A stretch of DNA of 64,000 nt from Dinoroseobacter sp013215265 (GCA_963691755.1 OY829366.1:2046001-2110000), one strand, 5' to 3'; counted from the first letter of the stretch, positions 16,044 to 24,159 are shown. The notes: a model not told the origin generated them from the sequence alone. Made by a program: numbers and translations.

Positions 16044-17177
16044 ATGCGTGTTTTTCCGCTGATTACGGTTCCTGAAACAAGAGTGCCAGACAGTCCTATT
16101 GTGAAAAACTTGGCGCGCCTTGCGCTGCGTTGCTCTGTCTCACAATTGGCACTGATCGTACGCGGCTTCCTTCGTAAGGAAGATGGCGCGGTTACTGTTG
16201 ATATGGTTCCTATCGTTGCGGTGACCATCATCCTTGGTATTGGAACTGTGGAGACCGTTGCTGATGGTCTCGAAACCAAATCTAGAAGCATCTCAGAAAG
16301 CATGCGCTTTGAGATCCGCACTGATTTTTCCCATGTTGTTTTTGGTTCGGGTGGCACTGCCGGGTCCTCGGGGACGAGCGGGGGAACCTCGGGCAGTGGA
16401 GATAACGGTTCCGGGAATATAACGGATGACGAAGACGTCGCAGATCACGACAACTGGTGGGATGACCCGAAATACGATGATGTCTGGGATGGAACCGGCG
16501 GTACGAAGGGGACCAAGGGCACCAAAGGCTCGGATGGTACTAAGGGCACCAAGGGTACGAAAGGGAGCGACGGTACCAAGGGCACCAAAGGTTCAGACGG
16601 GACAAAGGGGACCAAGGGCACGAAAGGGAGCGACGGTACCAAGGGCACCAAAGGTTCAGACGGGACAAAGGGGACCAAGGGTACGAAAGGGAGCGACGGT
16701 ACCAAGGGCACCAAAGGTTCAGACGGGACAAAGGGGACCAAGGGCACGAAAGGGAGTGACGGTACCAAGGGCACCAAAGGTTCAGACGGGACAAAGGGAA
16801 CCAAGGGTACGAAAGGGAGCGACGGGACCAAGGGTACCAAGGGCTCGGACGGTACTAAGGGGACCAAGGGTACGAAAGGGAGTGACGGTACCAAGGGCAC
16901 CAAAGGTTCAGACGGGACAAAGGGAACCAAGGGTACGAAAGGGAGCGACGGTACTAAGGGTACCAAAGGTTCAGACGGGACAAAGGGAACCAAAGGTACG
17001 AAGGGGAGCAAAGGCAGTAAGGGCACTAAAGGCACTAAAGGCACCAAGGGGTCAAAGCACGCAGCTGCGCAGACAGATCACTTTCCGTCCTATTACAATG
17101 GTGGTGTCGAGGGAGAGGTCTTGGCCAGCTGGTATGACGAGGTCATCGCCAAGGAGATCGGCACGCTTCTTACCTAG
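16044..17177 (+). CDS. Pilin-like membrane protein with collagen-like Gly-X-Y domain
   Basis: A 377-residue protein of unusual composition. Residues ~41-87 resemble an Flp/TadE-type prepilin segment of Rhodobacteraceae: basic GFLRK, then EDG-AVTVD, then a hydrophobic helix PIVAVTIILGIGTVETVADGL. A prepilin-peptidase-like site would lie after Gly48 with Asp instead of Glu at +5. A Gly/Ser/Thr linker and an acidic Trp-rich stretch (residues ~100-149) lead into 63 consecutive Gly-X-Y triplets (residues 150-338) made almost only of GTK and GSD. The last ~39 residues (HAAAQ to IGTLLT) are non-repetitive. The triplets predict a collagen-like triple helix without proline. I infer a surface-anchored fibrous protein; no homologue with a known role is recognised. 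Start: ATG 16044; a GTG at 16029 is the alternative. Its stop overlaps the convergent gene's stop. Confidence 0.85.
   Translation: MRVFPLITVPETRVPDSPIVKNLARLALRCSVSQLALIVRGFLRKEDGAVTVDMVPIVAVTIILGIGTVETVADGLETKSRSISESMRFEIRTDFSHVVFGSGGTAGSSGTSGGTSGSGDNGSGNITDDEDVADHDNWWDDPKYDDVWDGTGGTKGTKGTKGSDGTKGTKGTKGSDGTKGTKGSDGTKGTKGTKGSDGTKGTKGSDGTKGTKGTKGSDGTKGTKGSDGTKGTKGTKGSDGTKGTKGSDGTKGTKGTKGSDGTKGTKGSDGTKGTKGTKGSDGTKGTKGSDGTKGTKGTKGSDGTKGTKGSDGTKGTKGTKGSKGSKGTKGTKGTKGSKHAAAQTDHFPSYYNGGVEGEVLASWYDEVIAKEIGTLLT
16500..17057 (+). repeat. Collagen-like coding repeat, seven 63-bp tandem units
   Basis: The tract encodes 62 triplets after an initial GTG triplet. Its core, 16536-16976, is seven near-identical 63-bp units encoding (GTK)3-GSD-(GTK)2-GSD. 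Four triplets precede it and nine (GTK/GSK) follow. Units differ by synonymous third-position changes, so the array has been kept by selection on the protein while diverging in DNA. Copy number is likely to vary by slippage or recombination. Confidence 0.95.
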
Positions 17178-18160
17178 GATTTTTCAAAACTTGCTTTCAG
17201 AGCTTCAAAAACGGGTACAAACGGTCGCGTAAGACGGTTGCGCTCGGCTGCAAATGCGCCAACCCCCGACAGGTGCGTTGCAAACTGATAGTGAGTTCCC
17301 AGAAAGTCTCTGGCCAAAATCGCCGAACGTTTGATCCACCCCTTCCGTACATAACTGTCCTGGATCATGGAAAGTCGTTGCGCGGCATGGCAGGTCGTAT
17401 AGAGCGCAAGATAATTCATGTAGCGTTCTTTTTCGTCCGGACCGACAGCAGGGCATGCCCTTTCTACGAGGTCAAACATGGTCGGTGCACTCACCGGCCA
17501 GACTTCGTCAGCGATAAGCCATGCGGGATCTTCTGCCCCGTGTCGCCTTCCGGCGTATTCAAAGTCAAACCATGCGACTTTCCCGTTCGAGACCGCGGCA
17601 TTGCCCGATCTGCAATCCCATTTTAGGAACGTTTGTGGTGCTTGGTTCAAACCTACGAACAGGGCGTCGTAATCTGTTCTGGGCGTGGAAAGGTCGATAG
17701 ACAAGGCGAGATCTTTGAGCGGTTGCAATACGCCCTCGACCCAATTTGGGGTTGCACCAAGGGGCGGTACCAGATCGGAGACCCCGGATGACTTCGCAAT
17801 CGATTGGTTTCTAAATATTGCGTCCAGCGCGCTTTCTGCGAGCTGCCTGCGATCTTCAAACAGCGCGTCATGGACTTTGGCGTTCAATCTCTGACCCCCG
17901 AGGTCGGTTTGAAACAGAATATCATCCACCAACCCAAGGCAGTCCGGCACATCGGCGCCAGCTTTGTGCAGGCGCGACAGCACCAGCGCTTCGAGGTGCG
18001 TGCGCCTGAAGTTGGGCCGTTTGGTTGCGATGACGCTGCGCGACTTCAAGGTAAGCCGCATGCTCGCCCGGTCTTCACCGCCAGGGTGACTGGCTTCGAT
18101 GACCTCTTCCTTGAAATGGCTTTCTGCCGCCTTGATGATCTTTTCCAGAATATCCGCCAT
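17174..18160 (-). CDS. Aminoglycoside-phosphotransferase-fold protein (kinase-like)
   Basis: A 328-residue cytosolic protein of the APH/choline-kinase fold. Seen: a conserved basic RPNFRRTHLEALVLSRL alpha-C-like region, LVDDILFQTDLGG hinge-like segment, and the catalytic region LKWDCRSGNAAVSNGKVAWFDFEYAGRRHG, given here as two parts: D-x-R-S-G-N (brown-box equivalent of HGDxxxxN) and W-F-D-F-E (the metal-binding Asp). So kinase chemistry is likely, substrate unknown; real antibiotic resistance is improbable. The start at 18160 (MADILEKI) suits the fold better than the longer frame to 18193. It is convergent with the collagen-like gene, sharing a CTAG in which both stops lie, and divergent from fabD. 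Confidence 0.8.
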   Translation of the reverse strand: MADILEKIIKAAESHFKEEVIEASHPGGEDRASMRLTLKSRSVIATKRPNFRRTHLEALVLSRLHKAGADVPDCLGLVDDILFQTDLGGQRLNAKVHDALFEDRRQLAESALDAIFRNQSIAKSSGVSDLVPPLGATPNWVEGVLQPLKDLALSIDLSTPRTDYDALFVGLNQAPQTFLKWDCRSGNAAVSNGKVAWFDFEYAGRRHGAEDPAWLIADEVWPVSAPTMFDLVERACPAVGPDEKERYMNYLALYTTCHAAQRLSMIQDSYVRKGWIKRSAILARDFLGTHYQFATHLSGVGAFAAERNRLTRPFVPVFEALKASFEKS

Positions 18161-18216
18161 GGCGAGACTGAGCCATGTAATCTGATGTATCACAACCCCG
18201 GTTCGTTAGGCCAAGG

Positions 18217-18244
18217 TTGCGATGCAACGCCACGCGCGCTATCG
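18217..18244 (+). promoter_or_regulatory. Promoter candidate for fabD
   Basis: TTGCGA and CTATCG separated by 16 bp, with the -10 box ending 33 bp before the fabD start. Weak -10 match. Confidence 0.3.
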
Positions 18245-18277
18245 GGCGCTAACGAAGTTTTAAGGAGAGACCGCGCG

Positions 18278-19207
18278 ATGCGAGCATTCGTTTTCCCAGG
18301 ACAAGGCGCCCAGACTATTGGAATGGGCAAAGCGTTGGCCGAGGCCTATCCCGCCGCACAAGCGGTGTTTGATGAGGTTGATGAGGCTTTGGGAGAAAAG
18401 CTGAGCGCGCTGATCTGGGAAGGCGAGGCCGAAACCCTGACATTGACCGCAAACGCGCAACCTGCACTCATGGCCACGTCATTGGCCGCGATACGGGCGC
18501 TGGAAGCTGAAGGTGTGGCGATGACGGATGTGTCTTTCGTGGCGGGACACTCGCTTGGGGAATATTCTGCGCTGGCGGCGGCAGGCAGCCTGTCAGTGGG
18601 TGACGCGGCCAAGTTGTTGCGCGTGCGCGGTGATGCGATGCAAAATGCAGTGCCAGTCGGCGTCGGTGCGATGGCCGCACTCCTTGGGCTCGACTTTGAA
18701 ACCGCGCGCGCGGTGGCCGCGGAGGCCGCGCAGGGCGAGGTATGCCAGGCCGCCAATGACAATGATCCAAGCCAGGTGGTTGTCTCGGGGCACAAAGCGG
18801 CCGTGGAACGCGCTTGTGAGCTGGCCAAAGAAAAGGGCGCAAAACGTGCGCTTCTGCTGCCTGTAAGCGCCCCATTTCATTGCGCGCTGATGCAGCCTGC
18901 GGCCGACGTGATGGAAGAAGCTTTGGGGACAGTTACCTTGAACGCTCCACGTGTTCCGCTCGTGGCCAATGTGCGGGCCGAAGCGGTCCATGATGCAGAT
19001 ACGATCCGGTCCTTGCTTGTGGAGCAGGTAACGGGTTCTGTTCGTTGGCGTGAAAGCGTGGCGTATATGGCTTCGCAAGGCGTGACCGAGATCTGGGAAG
19101 TCGGAGCGGGCAAGGCGCTTTCCGGCATGATCAAGCGGGTCGACCGGTCAGTGGCAACAAAAGCCATCGGAACCCCGGCGGATGTCGCCGCAGTTATTGC
19201 AAACTAA
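18278..19207 (+). CDS. fabD: Malonyl-CoA:ACP transacylase
   Basis: Loads malonyl groups onto acyl carrier protein for type II fatty-acid synthesis. The 309 residues start MRAFVFPGQGAQ. The nucleophile Ser92 lies in AGHSLGEYSAL, and His201 in APFHCALM completes the dyad, both at the E. coli numbers. QVTGSVRW near 250 and a Gly-rich end are also typical. The ATG at 18278 follows AAGGAGAGA; the open frame extends over 150 codons upstream opposite the kinase-like gene and is not coding. First gene of fabD-fabG-acpP-x-fabF-mltG. Confidence 0.98.
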   Translation: MRAFVFPGQGAQTIGMGKALAEAYPAAQAVFDEVDEALGEKLSALIWEGEAETLTLTANAQPALMATSLAAIRALEAEGVAMTDVSFVAGHSLGEYSALAAAGSLSVGDAAKLLRVRGDAMQNAVPVGVGAMAALLGLDFETARAVAAEAAQGEVCQAANDNDPSQVVVSGHKAAVERACELAKEKGAKRALLLPVSAPFHCALMQPAADVMEEALGTVTLNAPRVPLVANVRAEAVHDADTIRSLLVEQVTGSVRWRESVAYMASQGVTEIWEVGAGKALSGMIKRVDRSVATKAIGTPADVAAVIAN

Positions 19208-19240
19208 GAATTTTGGAAAATCGAAAGCAAGGGCAGAGAT

Positions 19241-19978
19241 ATGTTTGATCTGACGGGAAAGAACGCGCTGGTGACAGGCGCCTCTGGCGGTATTGGTGCA
19301 GATATTGCGCGCGCATTGCATGGTGCAGGGGCTGTTGTGGGGCTGTCGGGCACGCGGGTTGATCCGCTGGAAGCCCTTGCGGCTGAACTGGGAGACCGCG
19401 CCTACGTTCTGCCCTGCAATCTCAGCGATGCGACTGCCGTCGAAGCGTTGCCGAAAGATGCCGTCGCCGCGATGGGGTCCGTGGATGTTCTGGTCAACAA
19501 CGCAGGCATTACCCGCGACAACCTGTTTATGCGCATGTCGGATGAAGAATGGGCCAGCGTGCTTGAGGTAAATCTGACCTCGACCATGCGGCTGTGCCGG
19601 GGTGTTTTGCGCGGCATGATGAAAGCCCGCTGGGGCCGGATCGTGAATATCAGCTCGGTCGTCGGGGCCACCGGGAACCCGGGTCAGGGCAACTATGCGG
19701 CCTCCAAGGCGGGCATGATCGGCATGTCGAAGTCACTAGCTTATGAAGTGGCGAGCCGTGGGATCACCGTGAACGCTGTAGCGCCTGGCTTTATCGAGAC
19801 CGCGATGACCGACAAGCTGAATGACGATCAGAAAGGCAAGATCCTGACCCAGATCCCGGCAGGGCGTATGGGCAGCCCAACTGAGATTGCGGGTGCAGTG
19901 CTGTATTTGGCAAGCCCGGAGGCGGGATACGTGACCGGTGCGACGCTGCATGTGAATGGCGGTATGGCGATGCTCTAA
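19241..19978 (+). CDS. fabG: 3-oxoacyl-ACP reductase
   Basis: NADPH-dependent reductase of the elongation cycle, an SDR enzyme of 245 residues. Seen: the cofactor motif TGASGGIG (12-19), NNAG (86-89), and the catalytic set N111, S139 (NISSV), Y152 and K156 (YAASK). The C-terminus GGMAML and the position 33 bp after fabD support FabG rather than another SDR. Confidence 0.98.
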   Translation: MFDLTGKNALVTGASGGIGADIARALHGAGAVVGLSGTRVDPLEALAAELGDRAYVLPCNLSDATAVEALPKDAVAAMGSVDVLVNNAGITRDNLFMRMSDEEWASVLEVNLTSTMRLCRGVLRGMMKARWGRIVNISSVVGATGNPGQGNYAASKAGMIGMSKSLAYEVASRGITVNAVAPGFIETAMTDKLNDDQKGKILTQIPAGRMGSPTEIAGAVLYLASPEAGYVTGATLHVNGGMAML

Positions 19979-20039
19979 GCGGGTTTCCGCGTCTAAGTGG
20001 CGCGTCTATCTGGCTTTGCCCATAAGCCTTACGAACGTG

Positions 20040-20067
20040 TTGCCTTTCCTGCCTTCTGTGTTATAGG
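20040..20067 (+). promoter_or_regulatory. Promoter candidate for acpP
   Basis: TTGCCT (20040-20045) and TATAGG (20062-20067) are 16 bp apart. This would give acpP its own promoter with a leader of about 125 nt, in line with the high ACP demand. The leader has a GC-rich stretch with GGGGCCG repeats. Confidence 0.45.
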
Positions 20068-20199
20068 CGGCGCACATTCGGGCCGGGGCCGCCCTCGGGG
20101 CCGTCTTGATGTTTGGTACAAGGCTGAACATATGGGCGGGAATGAAGATCATAAGTAGGGCGTAGTTAGGCCCGGACATCGGAATGAGGATTTGAGAAC

Positions 20200-20433
20200 A
20201 TGAGCGACATTGCAGATCGCGTTAAGAAAATCGTGGTTGAGCACCTCGGCGTAGAAGAAGACAAGGTTGCCGAAGGCGCGTCTTTCATCGACGACCTCGG
20301 CGCAGACAGCCTCGATACCGTTGAACTGGTTATGGCGTTTGAAGAAGAGTTCGGCATCGAGATCCCGGACGACGCGGCTGAGACCATCCAGACCTTCGGC
20401 GACGCGGTGAAGTTCATCACTGAAGCTTCCTAA
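20200..20433 (+). CDS. acpP: Acyl carrier protein
   Basis: Carrier of growing acyl chains. The 77 residues are acidic and helical. The phosphopantetheine attachment Ser37 sits in GADSLDTVEL. The start follows AATGAGGATTTGAGAAC, giving a GAGG ribosome site. It is followed by a strong terminator, so fabF probably depends on another promoter or on read-through. Confidence 0.99.
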   Translation: MSDIADRVKKIVVEHLGVEEDKVAEGASFIDDLGADSLDTVELVMAFEEEFGIEIPDDAAETIQTFGDAVKFITEAS

Positions 20434-20459
20434 GCGCAGGTTTCAGAACCAGATGTGAG

Positions 20460-20486
20460 CGGCGGTCCATTTGGGCCGCCGTTTTT
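20460..20486 (+). terminator. Intrinsic terminator after acpP
   Basis: CGGCGGTCC pairs with GGGCCGCCG (one G-T pair) around an ATTT loop, followed by TTTTTC. Confidence 0.9.
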
Positions 20487-20547
20487 CTTTGTCTTGATCC
20501 GGCTTGGGCAACCTCCTTAACGTGTTGAAGTTGAACAGGAGGATGGC

Positions 20548-21483
20548 ATGTCGGCGCTTGGAAAGATGTTTGGTGCAGGCTCGGTCGATACATTTCTGGG
20601 TTGGCCCAAGGCGCAGGTAAGCCAGATCGATCAGGCGGTTGTGGCAGTTCTGGGCGTGCCTACGGCAACACCCTATGCAAGTGTTGGAGCATATTGCGCA
20701 TCAGGGCCTGCTGCGATCCGTGAAGGTGCCGCTCCTTATGCCGCCAATGCTGCACACCACAATTTTGATCTTGGCCGGGCGACATTGCCCAAAGGTCTGT
20801 CTGCGGTCGATTGTGGTGATCTCGATGTTGGGTTGGAAGGAGGCGCCGAGGCGCGCATTGCAATAACGTGTGCAATTCGATCCATACGCGCCCAGGGGGC
20901 GGTGCCGATCCTTATGGGGGGCGATGATTCCGTACCGATTCCGTTTTTGGAGGCGTTTGCAGACAGGTCGGTTGCCATCGTGCAGGTGGACGCGCATATC
21001 GATTGGCGCGAGGATGTAGATGGTGAGCGGTATGGCTTGTCCTCGACCATGCGCCGGGCCTCGGAAATGGATCATGTGGGCCGGATCGTTCAGATCGGCC
21101 AGAGGGGGCTGGGATCGGCACGTGTAAGCGATGTCGAGGACGCGCTGGACTATGGCGTAGAATTTATCCCGGCAAAAACGCTTCATCGGCATGGGGTAGA
21201 TGCGTATCGCGACGCCTTACCTGAGGAAGATGTTGTGCTGGTCTTTGATGTTGATGCCTTTGATCCGGCAGTGATGCCTGCCGCCATTGGCAGAACTGCA
21301 GGTGGGTTGAGTTTTGATCAGGCTTTGCAGCTTGTCGAGGACATCGCATCGCGGGCGCGCATTGTGGGAATGACACTGGCGGAGTTTATGCCCGAACGGG
21401 ACCATGATGGTCAGGGCGCACTTTTGGTGGCGCAGTTCTTGACCGCATGTGTGGGCATTATAGCAGGGCAAGCATTGGAATAA
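20548..21483 (+). CDS. Arginase/agmatinase-family ureohydrolase with altered metal motif
   Basis: A 311-residue protein of the arginase-agmatinase fold, which hydrolyses guanidino compounds to urea with a Mn pair. Seen: D148-A-H-I-D152 and D234-V-D-A-F-D-P240, the second and third metal motifs, both intact. The first motif, normally GGDHS, reads GGDDS at 124-128, so the His that binds Mn(A) is Asp. The N-terminus with VPTATPYASVGAYCASGPAAIRE fits agmatinase-like enzymes. Its substrate is unknown; agmatine, guanidinobutyrate or proclavaminate-type compounds are possible. It stands between acpP and fabF, after a terminator, with AGGAGG before the ATG. It does not fit the fatty-acid operon functionally. 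Confidence 0.88.
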   Translation: MSALGKMFGAGSVDTFLGWPKAQVSQIDQAVVAVLGVPTATPYASVGAYCASGPAAIREGAAPYAANAAHHNFDLGRATLPKGLSAVDCGDLDVGLEGGAEARIAITCAIRSIRAQGAVPILMGGDDSVPIPFLEAFADRSVAIVQVDAHIDWREDVDGERYGLSSTMRRASEMDHVGRIVQIGQRGLGSARVSDVEDALDYGVEFIPAKTLHRHGVDAYRDALPEEDVVLVFDVDAFDPAVMPAAIGRTAGGLSFDQALQLVEDIASRARIVGMTLAEFMPERDHDGQGALLVAQFLTACVGIIAGQALE

Positions 21484-21582
21484 GCAAGCCAGATAAGGCG
21501 TTTCTTGCGCTATGCGCTTGCTCCGGAGGGCGAGGGGCGTGTATCACGCGACCCATCAGGCAAATACCGAACGAGGGCAGAC

Positions 21583-22845
21583 ATGCGGCGTGTCGTTATC
21601 ACAGGTTTAGGCGCAGTGACGCCATTGGCAGCAGGTGTGGAGGCCACTTGGTCCCGGCTTCTGGCAGGGCAATCCGGGGCGGGCACGATCTCGCGCTTTG
21701 ATGCAAGTCATTTGGCAACAACCTATGCATGCGAAGTGCCCTTGGGCGATGGAACCGACGGCTCGTTCAATCCAGACGGCGCCATGGCGCCCAAAGACCG
21801 GCGCAAGGTTGATGATTTCATTCTCTATGGCATGGCAGCCGCTGATGAAGCGGTGCGTGATGCGAACTGGATGCCTGAAGACGAAGAGAGCAAACTTCGC
21901 ACCGGCGTGATGATCGGATCCGGGATCGGCGGTTTGAGCTCAATCGCGGATACGGCTGTGCTGATTAAGGAAAAAGGCGCGCGTCGCGTGTCGCCCTTCT
22001 TTATCCCAGGCGCGCTGATCAATCTTGTCAGCGGTCAGGTCTCAATCCGTTATGGCTTTAAAGGACCTAACCATGCCGTTGTGACGGCCTGTTCGACGGG
22101 CGCACATGCAATTGGGGATGCGGCCCGGCTGATCCAGTGGGGCGACGCGGATGTGATGATCGCAGGGGGCGCGGAAAGCCCGATCTCTGAGATCGGTATC
22201 GCGGGCTTCAACGCGTGCAAGGCGCTTTCAACAAAGCGCGGAGAGACGCCTCAGGAGGCTTCTCGTCCCTATGATGCAGACCGTGATGGGTTCGTGATGG
22301 GGGAAGGCGCAGGGGTTGTTGTGCTCGAAGCGCTGGAACATGCACAAGCCCGTGGCGCGAAGATTTATGCTGAGGTGCTTGGCTATGGTATGTCGGGCGA
22401 CGCCTATCATATTACCGCACCTTCTGAAGATGGAGATGGTGCGCGGCGGTCGATGGAGGCCGCACTGAAGCGCGCAGACATCTCCCCGGAGGCTGTCGAC
22501 TATATCAATGCCCATGGCACATCGACCATGGCGGATACGATCGAGCTGGGCGCAGTTGAGCGGATGCTTGGTGATGCGGCCGGCAAAGCCACCATGTCGT
22601 CGACCAAATCTTCGATTGGGCATTTGCTGGGTGCCGCTGGCGCGGTTGAAGCGATTTTTTCGACGTTGGCGATTAGAGATCAGGTCGCTCCGCCGACGAT
22701 CAACCTTGAAAATGCGGCGGTTGAGACAAAGCTGAACCTTGCCCCGAACGCGAAGCAGGAGCGCGAGATCAACGTTGCGTTGTCCAATTCTTTTGGGTTC
22801 GGGGGCACGAATGCGAGTTTGGTTCTGGGTAAGGTTGCTGACTGA
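21583..22845 (+). CDS. fabF: 3-oxoacyl-ACP synthase II
   Basis: Condenses malonyl-ACP with acyl-ACP in elongation. The 420 residues start MRRVVITGLGAVTPLA. The thiolase-fold triad is Cys170 (VVTACSTGAH), His311 (NAHGTST) and His347 (SSIGHLLGAAG), with Lys342 in TKSS. C-terminal NSFGFGGTNASLV is the KAS signature. The ATG at 21583 has ACGAGGGCAG upstream; the frame runs 26 codons further without homology. The stop overlaps the mltG start by one base (TGATG). Confidence 0.98.
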   Translation: MRRVVITGLGAVTPLAAGVEATWSRLLAGQSGAGTISRFDASHLATTYACEVPLGDGTDGSFNPDGAMAPKDRRKVDDFILYGMAAADEAVRDANWMPEDEESKLRTGVMIGSGIGGLSSIADTAVLIKEKGARRVSPFFIPGALINLVSGQVSIRYGFKGPNHAVVTACSTGAHAIGDAARLIQWGDADVMIAGGAESPISEIGIAGFNACKALSTKRGETPQEASRPYDADRDGFVMGEGAGVVVLEALEHAQARGAKIYAEVLGYGMSGDAYHITAPSEDGDGARRSMEAALKRADISPEAVDYINAHGTSTMADTIELGAVERMLGDAAGKATMSSTKSSIGHLLGAAGAVEAIFSTLAIRDQVAPPTINLENAAVETKLNLAPNAKQEREINVALSNSFGFGGTNASLVLGKVAD

Positions 22846-23996
22846 TGTGGAAGCATGTTGCGTCTAATGCGCTGACGCTTGCGATATTTGCACTGATTTG
22901 TGTGATCGGGCTGATTTCCTGGGGGCAGCGGGAATTTGTGAAAGAAGGGCCGCTTGAGCAGACCCTCTTTTTTGAGGTTCCCCGGGGCGCAACTTTGACC
23001 CGCGTGTCTAATTCACTTGAAGCTGAAGGTGCGATTTCCAGCGCCCAGATCTTTCGGATTGCGGCGCAATATTCAGGTAAAGCCGAAGATCTGAAGTTCA
23101 ACAATTATGAGCTGCCTTCTGGCGCGTCGATGGAGCAGATCCTTGATATCGTGACACAGGCGTCTGCACCGACCTTCCGGTATGTGGCCCAGTACACGAT
23201 CAGCGAAGGGCGCGGGGTGATGCGTTTGCGCGAACGCCAGGACGGATCTCTGGTCGAGATCGCGTCGTTTTCCTACACCGAGGGCCTGCCGGAAGCCTAC
23301 GCGGATCTGGTGAACCGGAATGTGCCGATCAATTATCGCATCACGGTGGCGGAAGGCGTGACGAGCTGGAATATCATCGAGGCGCTTAAAGGTGCGGATT
23401 TCCTGAGCGGCGAGGCCCCGGAAGAGTTGCCGGCAGAAGGCACTCTGGCACCGGATACGTATGAAGTGGCCAAAGGAACGTCACGGGCGGATGTGATTCG
23501 GCGCATGGAAGCCGCACAGGAAGCGATTCTGGCAGAAGCCTGGGAGTTGCGCGCGGATGATCTGCCGATCTCGTCACAGGATGAGGCGCTTATTCTGGCG
23601 TCGATCATCGAGAAGGAAACCAGTGTTCCGGATGAGCGTGGACTTGTCGCCGGTGTCTTCACGAACAGGCTCCGCCGCGGCATACGACTTCAAACTGATC
23701 CAACGGTAATCTACGGGATCACACAAGGTCAGGGGACGCTTGGGCGGGGGCTTAGAAGATCTGAGCTTCGCCGCGAAACTCCATGGAATACTTATACAAT
23801 TGATGGTCTCCCGCCGACGCCCATTGCCAATCCGGGTCGCGCAGCAATTGAAGCGGCGCTGAACCCCGAGGCGACGGATTACATCTTCTTTGTTGCTGAT
23901 GGGACAGGCGGGCATGCTTTTGCTGCGACGCTGCCTGAGCACAATGCAAATGTAGCGCGCTGGAGACAGATTGAAGCTGAGCGCGCGAACCAGTGA
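22845..23996 (+). CDS. mltG: Endolytic murein transglycosylase MltG
   Basis: Cuts nascent glycan strands and is proposed to end peptidoglycan polymerisation. The 383-residue protein has an N-terminal membrane helix (ALTLAIFALICVIGLISW, about 9-26), a LysM-like region and the YceG domain. The catalytic IEKET motif is at 255-259, followed by RLRRGIRLQTDPTVIYG and the C-terminal PPTPIANPGRAAIEAALNP. Translationally coupled to fabF, an arrangement common in alphaproteobacteria. It is the last housekeeping gene before the GTA cluster. Confidence 0.97.
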   Translation: MWKHVASNALTLAIFALICVIGLISWGQREFVKEGPLEQTLFFEVPRGATLTRVSNSLEAEGAISSAQIFRIAAQYSGKAEDLKFNNYELPSGASMEQILDIVTQASAPTFRYVAQYTISEGRGVMRLRERQDGSLVEIASFSYTEGLPEAYADLVNRNVPINYRITVAEGVTSWNIIEALKGADFLSGEAPEELPAEGTLAPDTYEVAKGTSRADVIRRMEAAQEAILAEAWELRADDLPISSQDEALILASIIEKETSVPDERGLVAGVFTNRLRRGIRLQTDPTVIYGITQGQGTLGRGLRRSELRRETPWNTYTIDGLPPTPIANPGRAAIEAALNPEATDYIFFVADGTGGHAFAATLPEHNANVARWRQIEAERANQ

Positions 23997-24029
23997 TTGA
24001 AAATTGGAACACAACCTTAGATTTAGTGC

Positions 24030-24058
24030 TTGACATTGCGTACGCTCTAAAGTAGAAA
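24030..24058 (+). promoter_or_regulatory. Strong promoter candidate ahead of the GTA cluster
   Basis: A consensus -35 TTGACA (24030-24035), a 17-bp spacer and TAGAAA (24053-24058) lie 34 bp after mltG. The next element downstream is a terminator hairpin, then GTA g1. Confidence 0.5.
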
Positions 24059-24083
24059 TAAGTCAAGCTGGAAGAAGTGGGTC

Positions 24084-24116
24084 AGGCGGCAGGATGGAAA
24101 TCCAAGCCGCCTTTTT
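24084..24116 (+). terminator. Terminator/attenuator hairpin between promoter and GTA g1
   Basis: AGGCGGC (24084-24090) pairs with GCCGCCT (24106-24112). Inside it GGAT and ATCC form a second stem closed by a GGAA (GNRA) loop. TTTTT follows. It can end the mltG transcript, but it also sits about 20 bp downstream of the start expected from the promoter candidate. Confidence 0.8.
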
Positions 24117-24159
24117 CATGTCTACTTGGGCGGGCAGGATAAAAGCAGGACCTCCCCGC

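Noticed and set aside
16445..17047. Minus-strand open frame rich in Val, Pro and Leu
   Set aside because: It is the exact antisense of the collagen-like repeat; its composition follows from the GTK/GSD codons and it has no start region.
16500..17057. CRISPR array
   Set aside because: The tandem units are contiguous and coding, with no unique spacers, and no cas gene is present in the window.
17804..18277. Long N-terminal extension of FabD
   Set aside because: The family start MRAFVFPGQG with a consensus ribosome site lies at 18278; the extension overlaps the divergent kinase-like gene.
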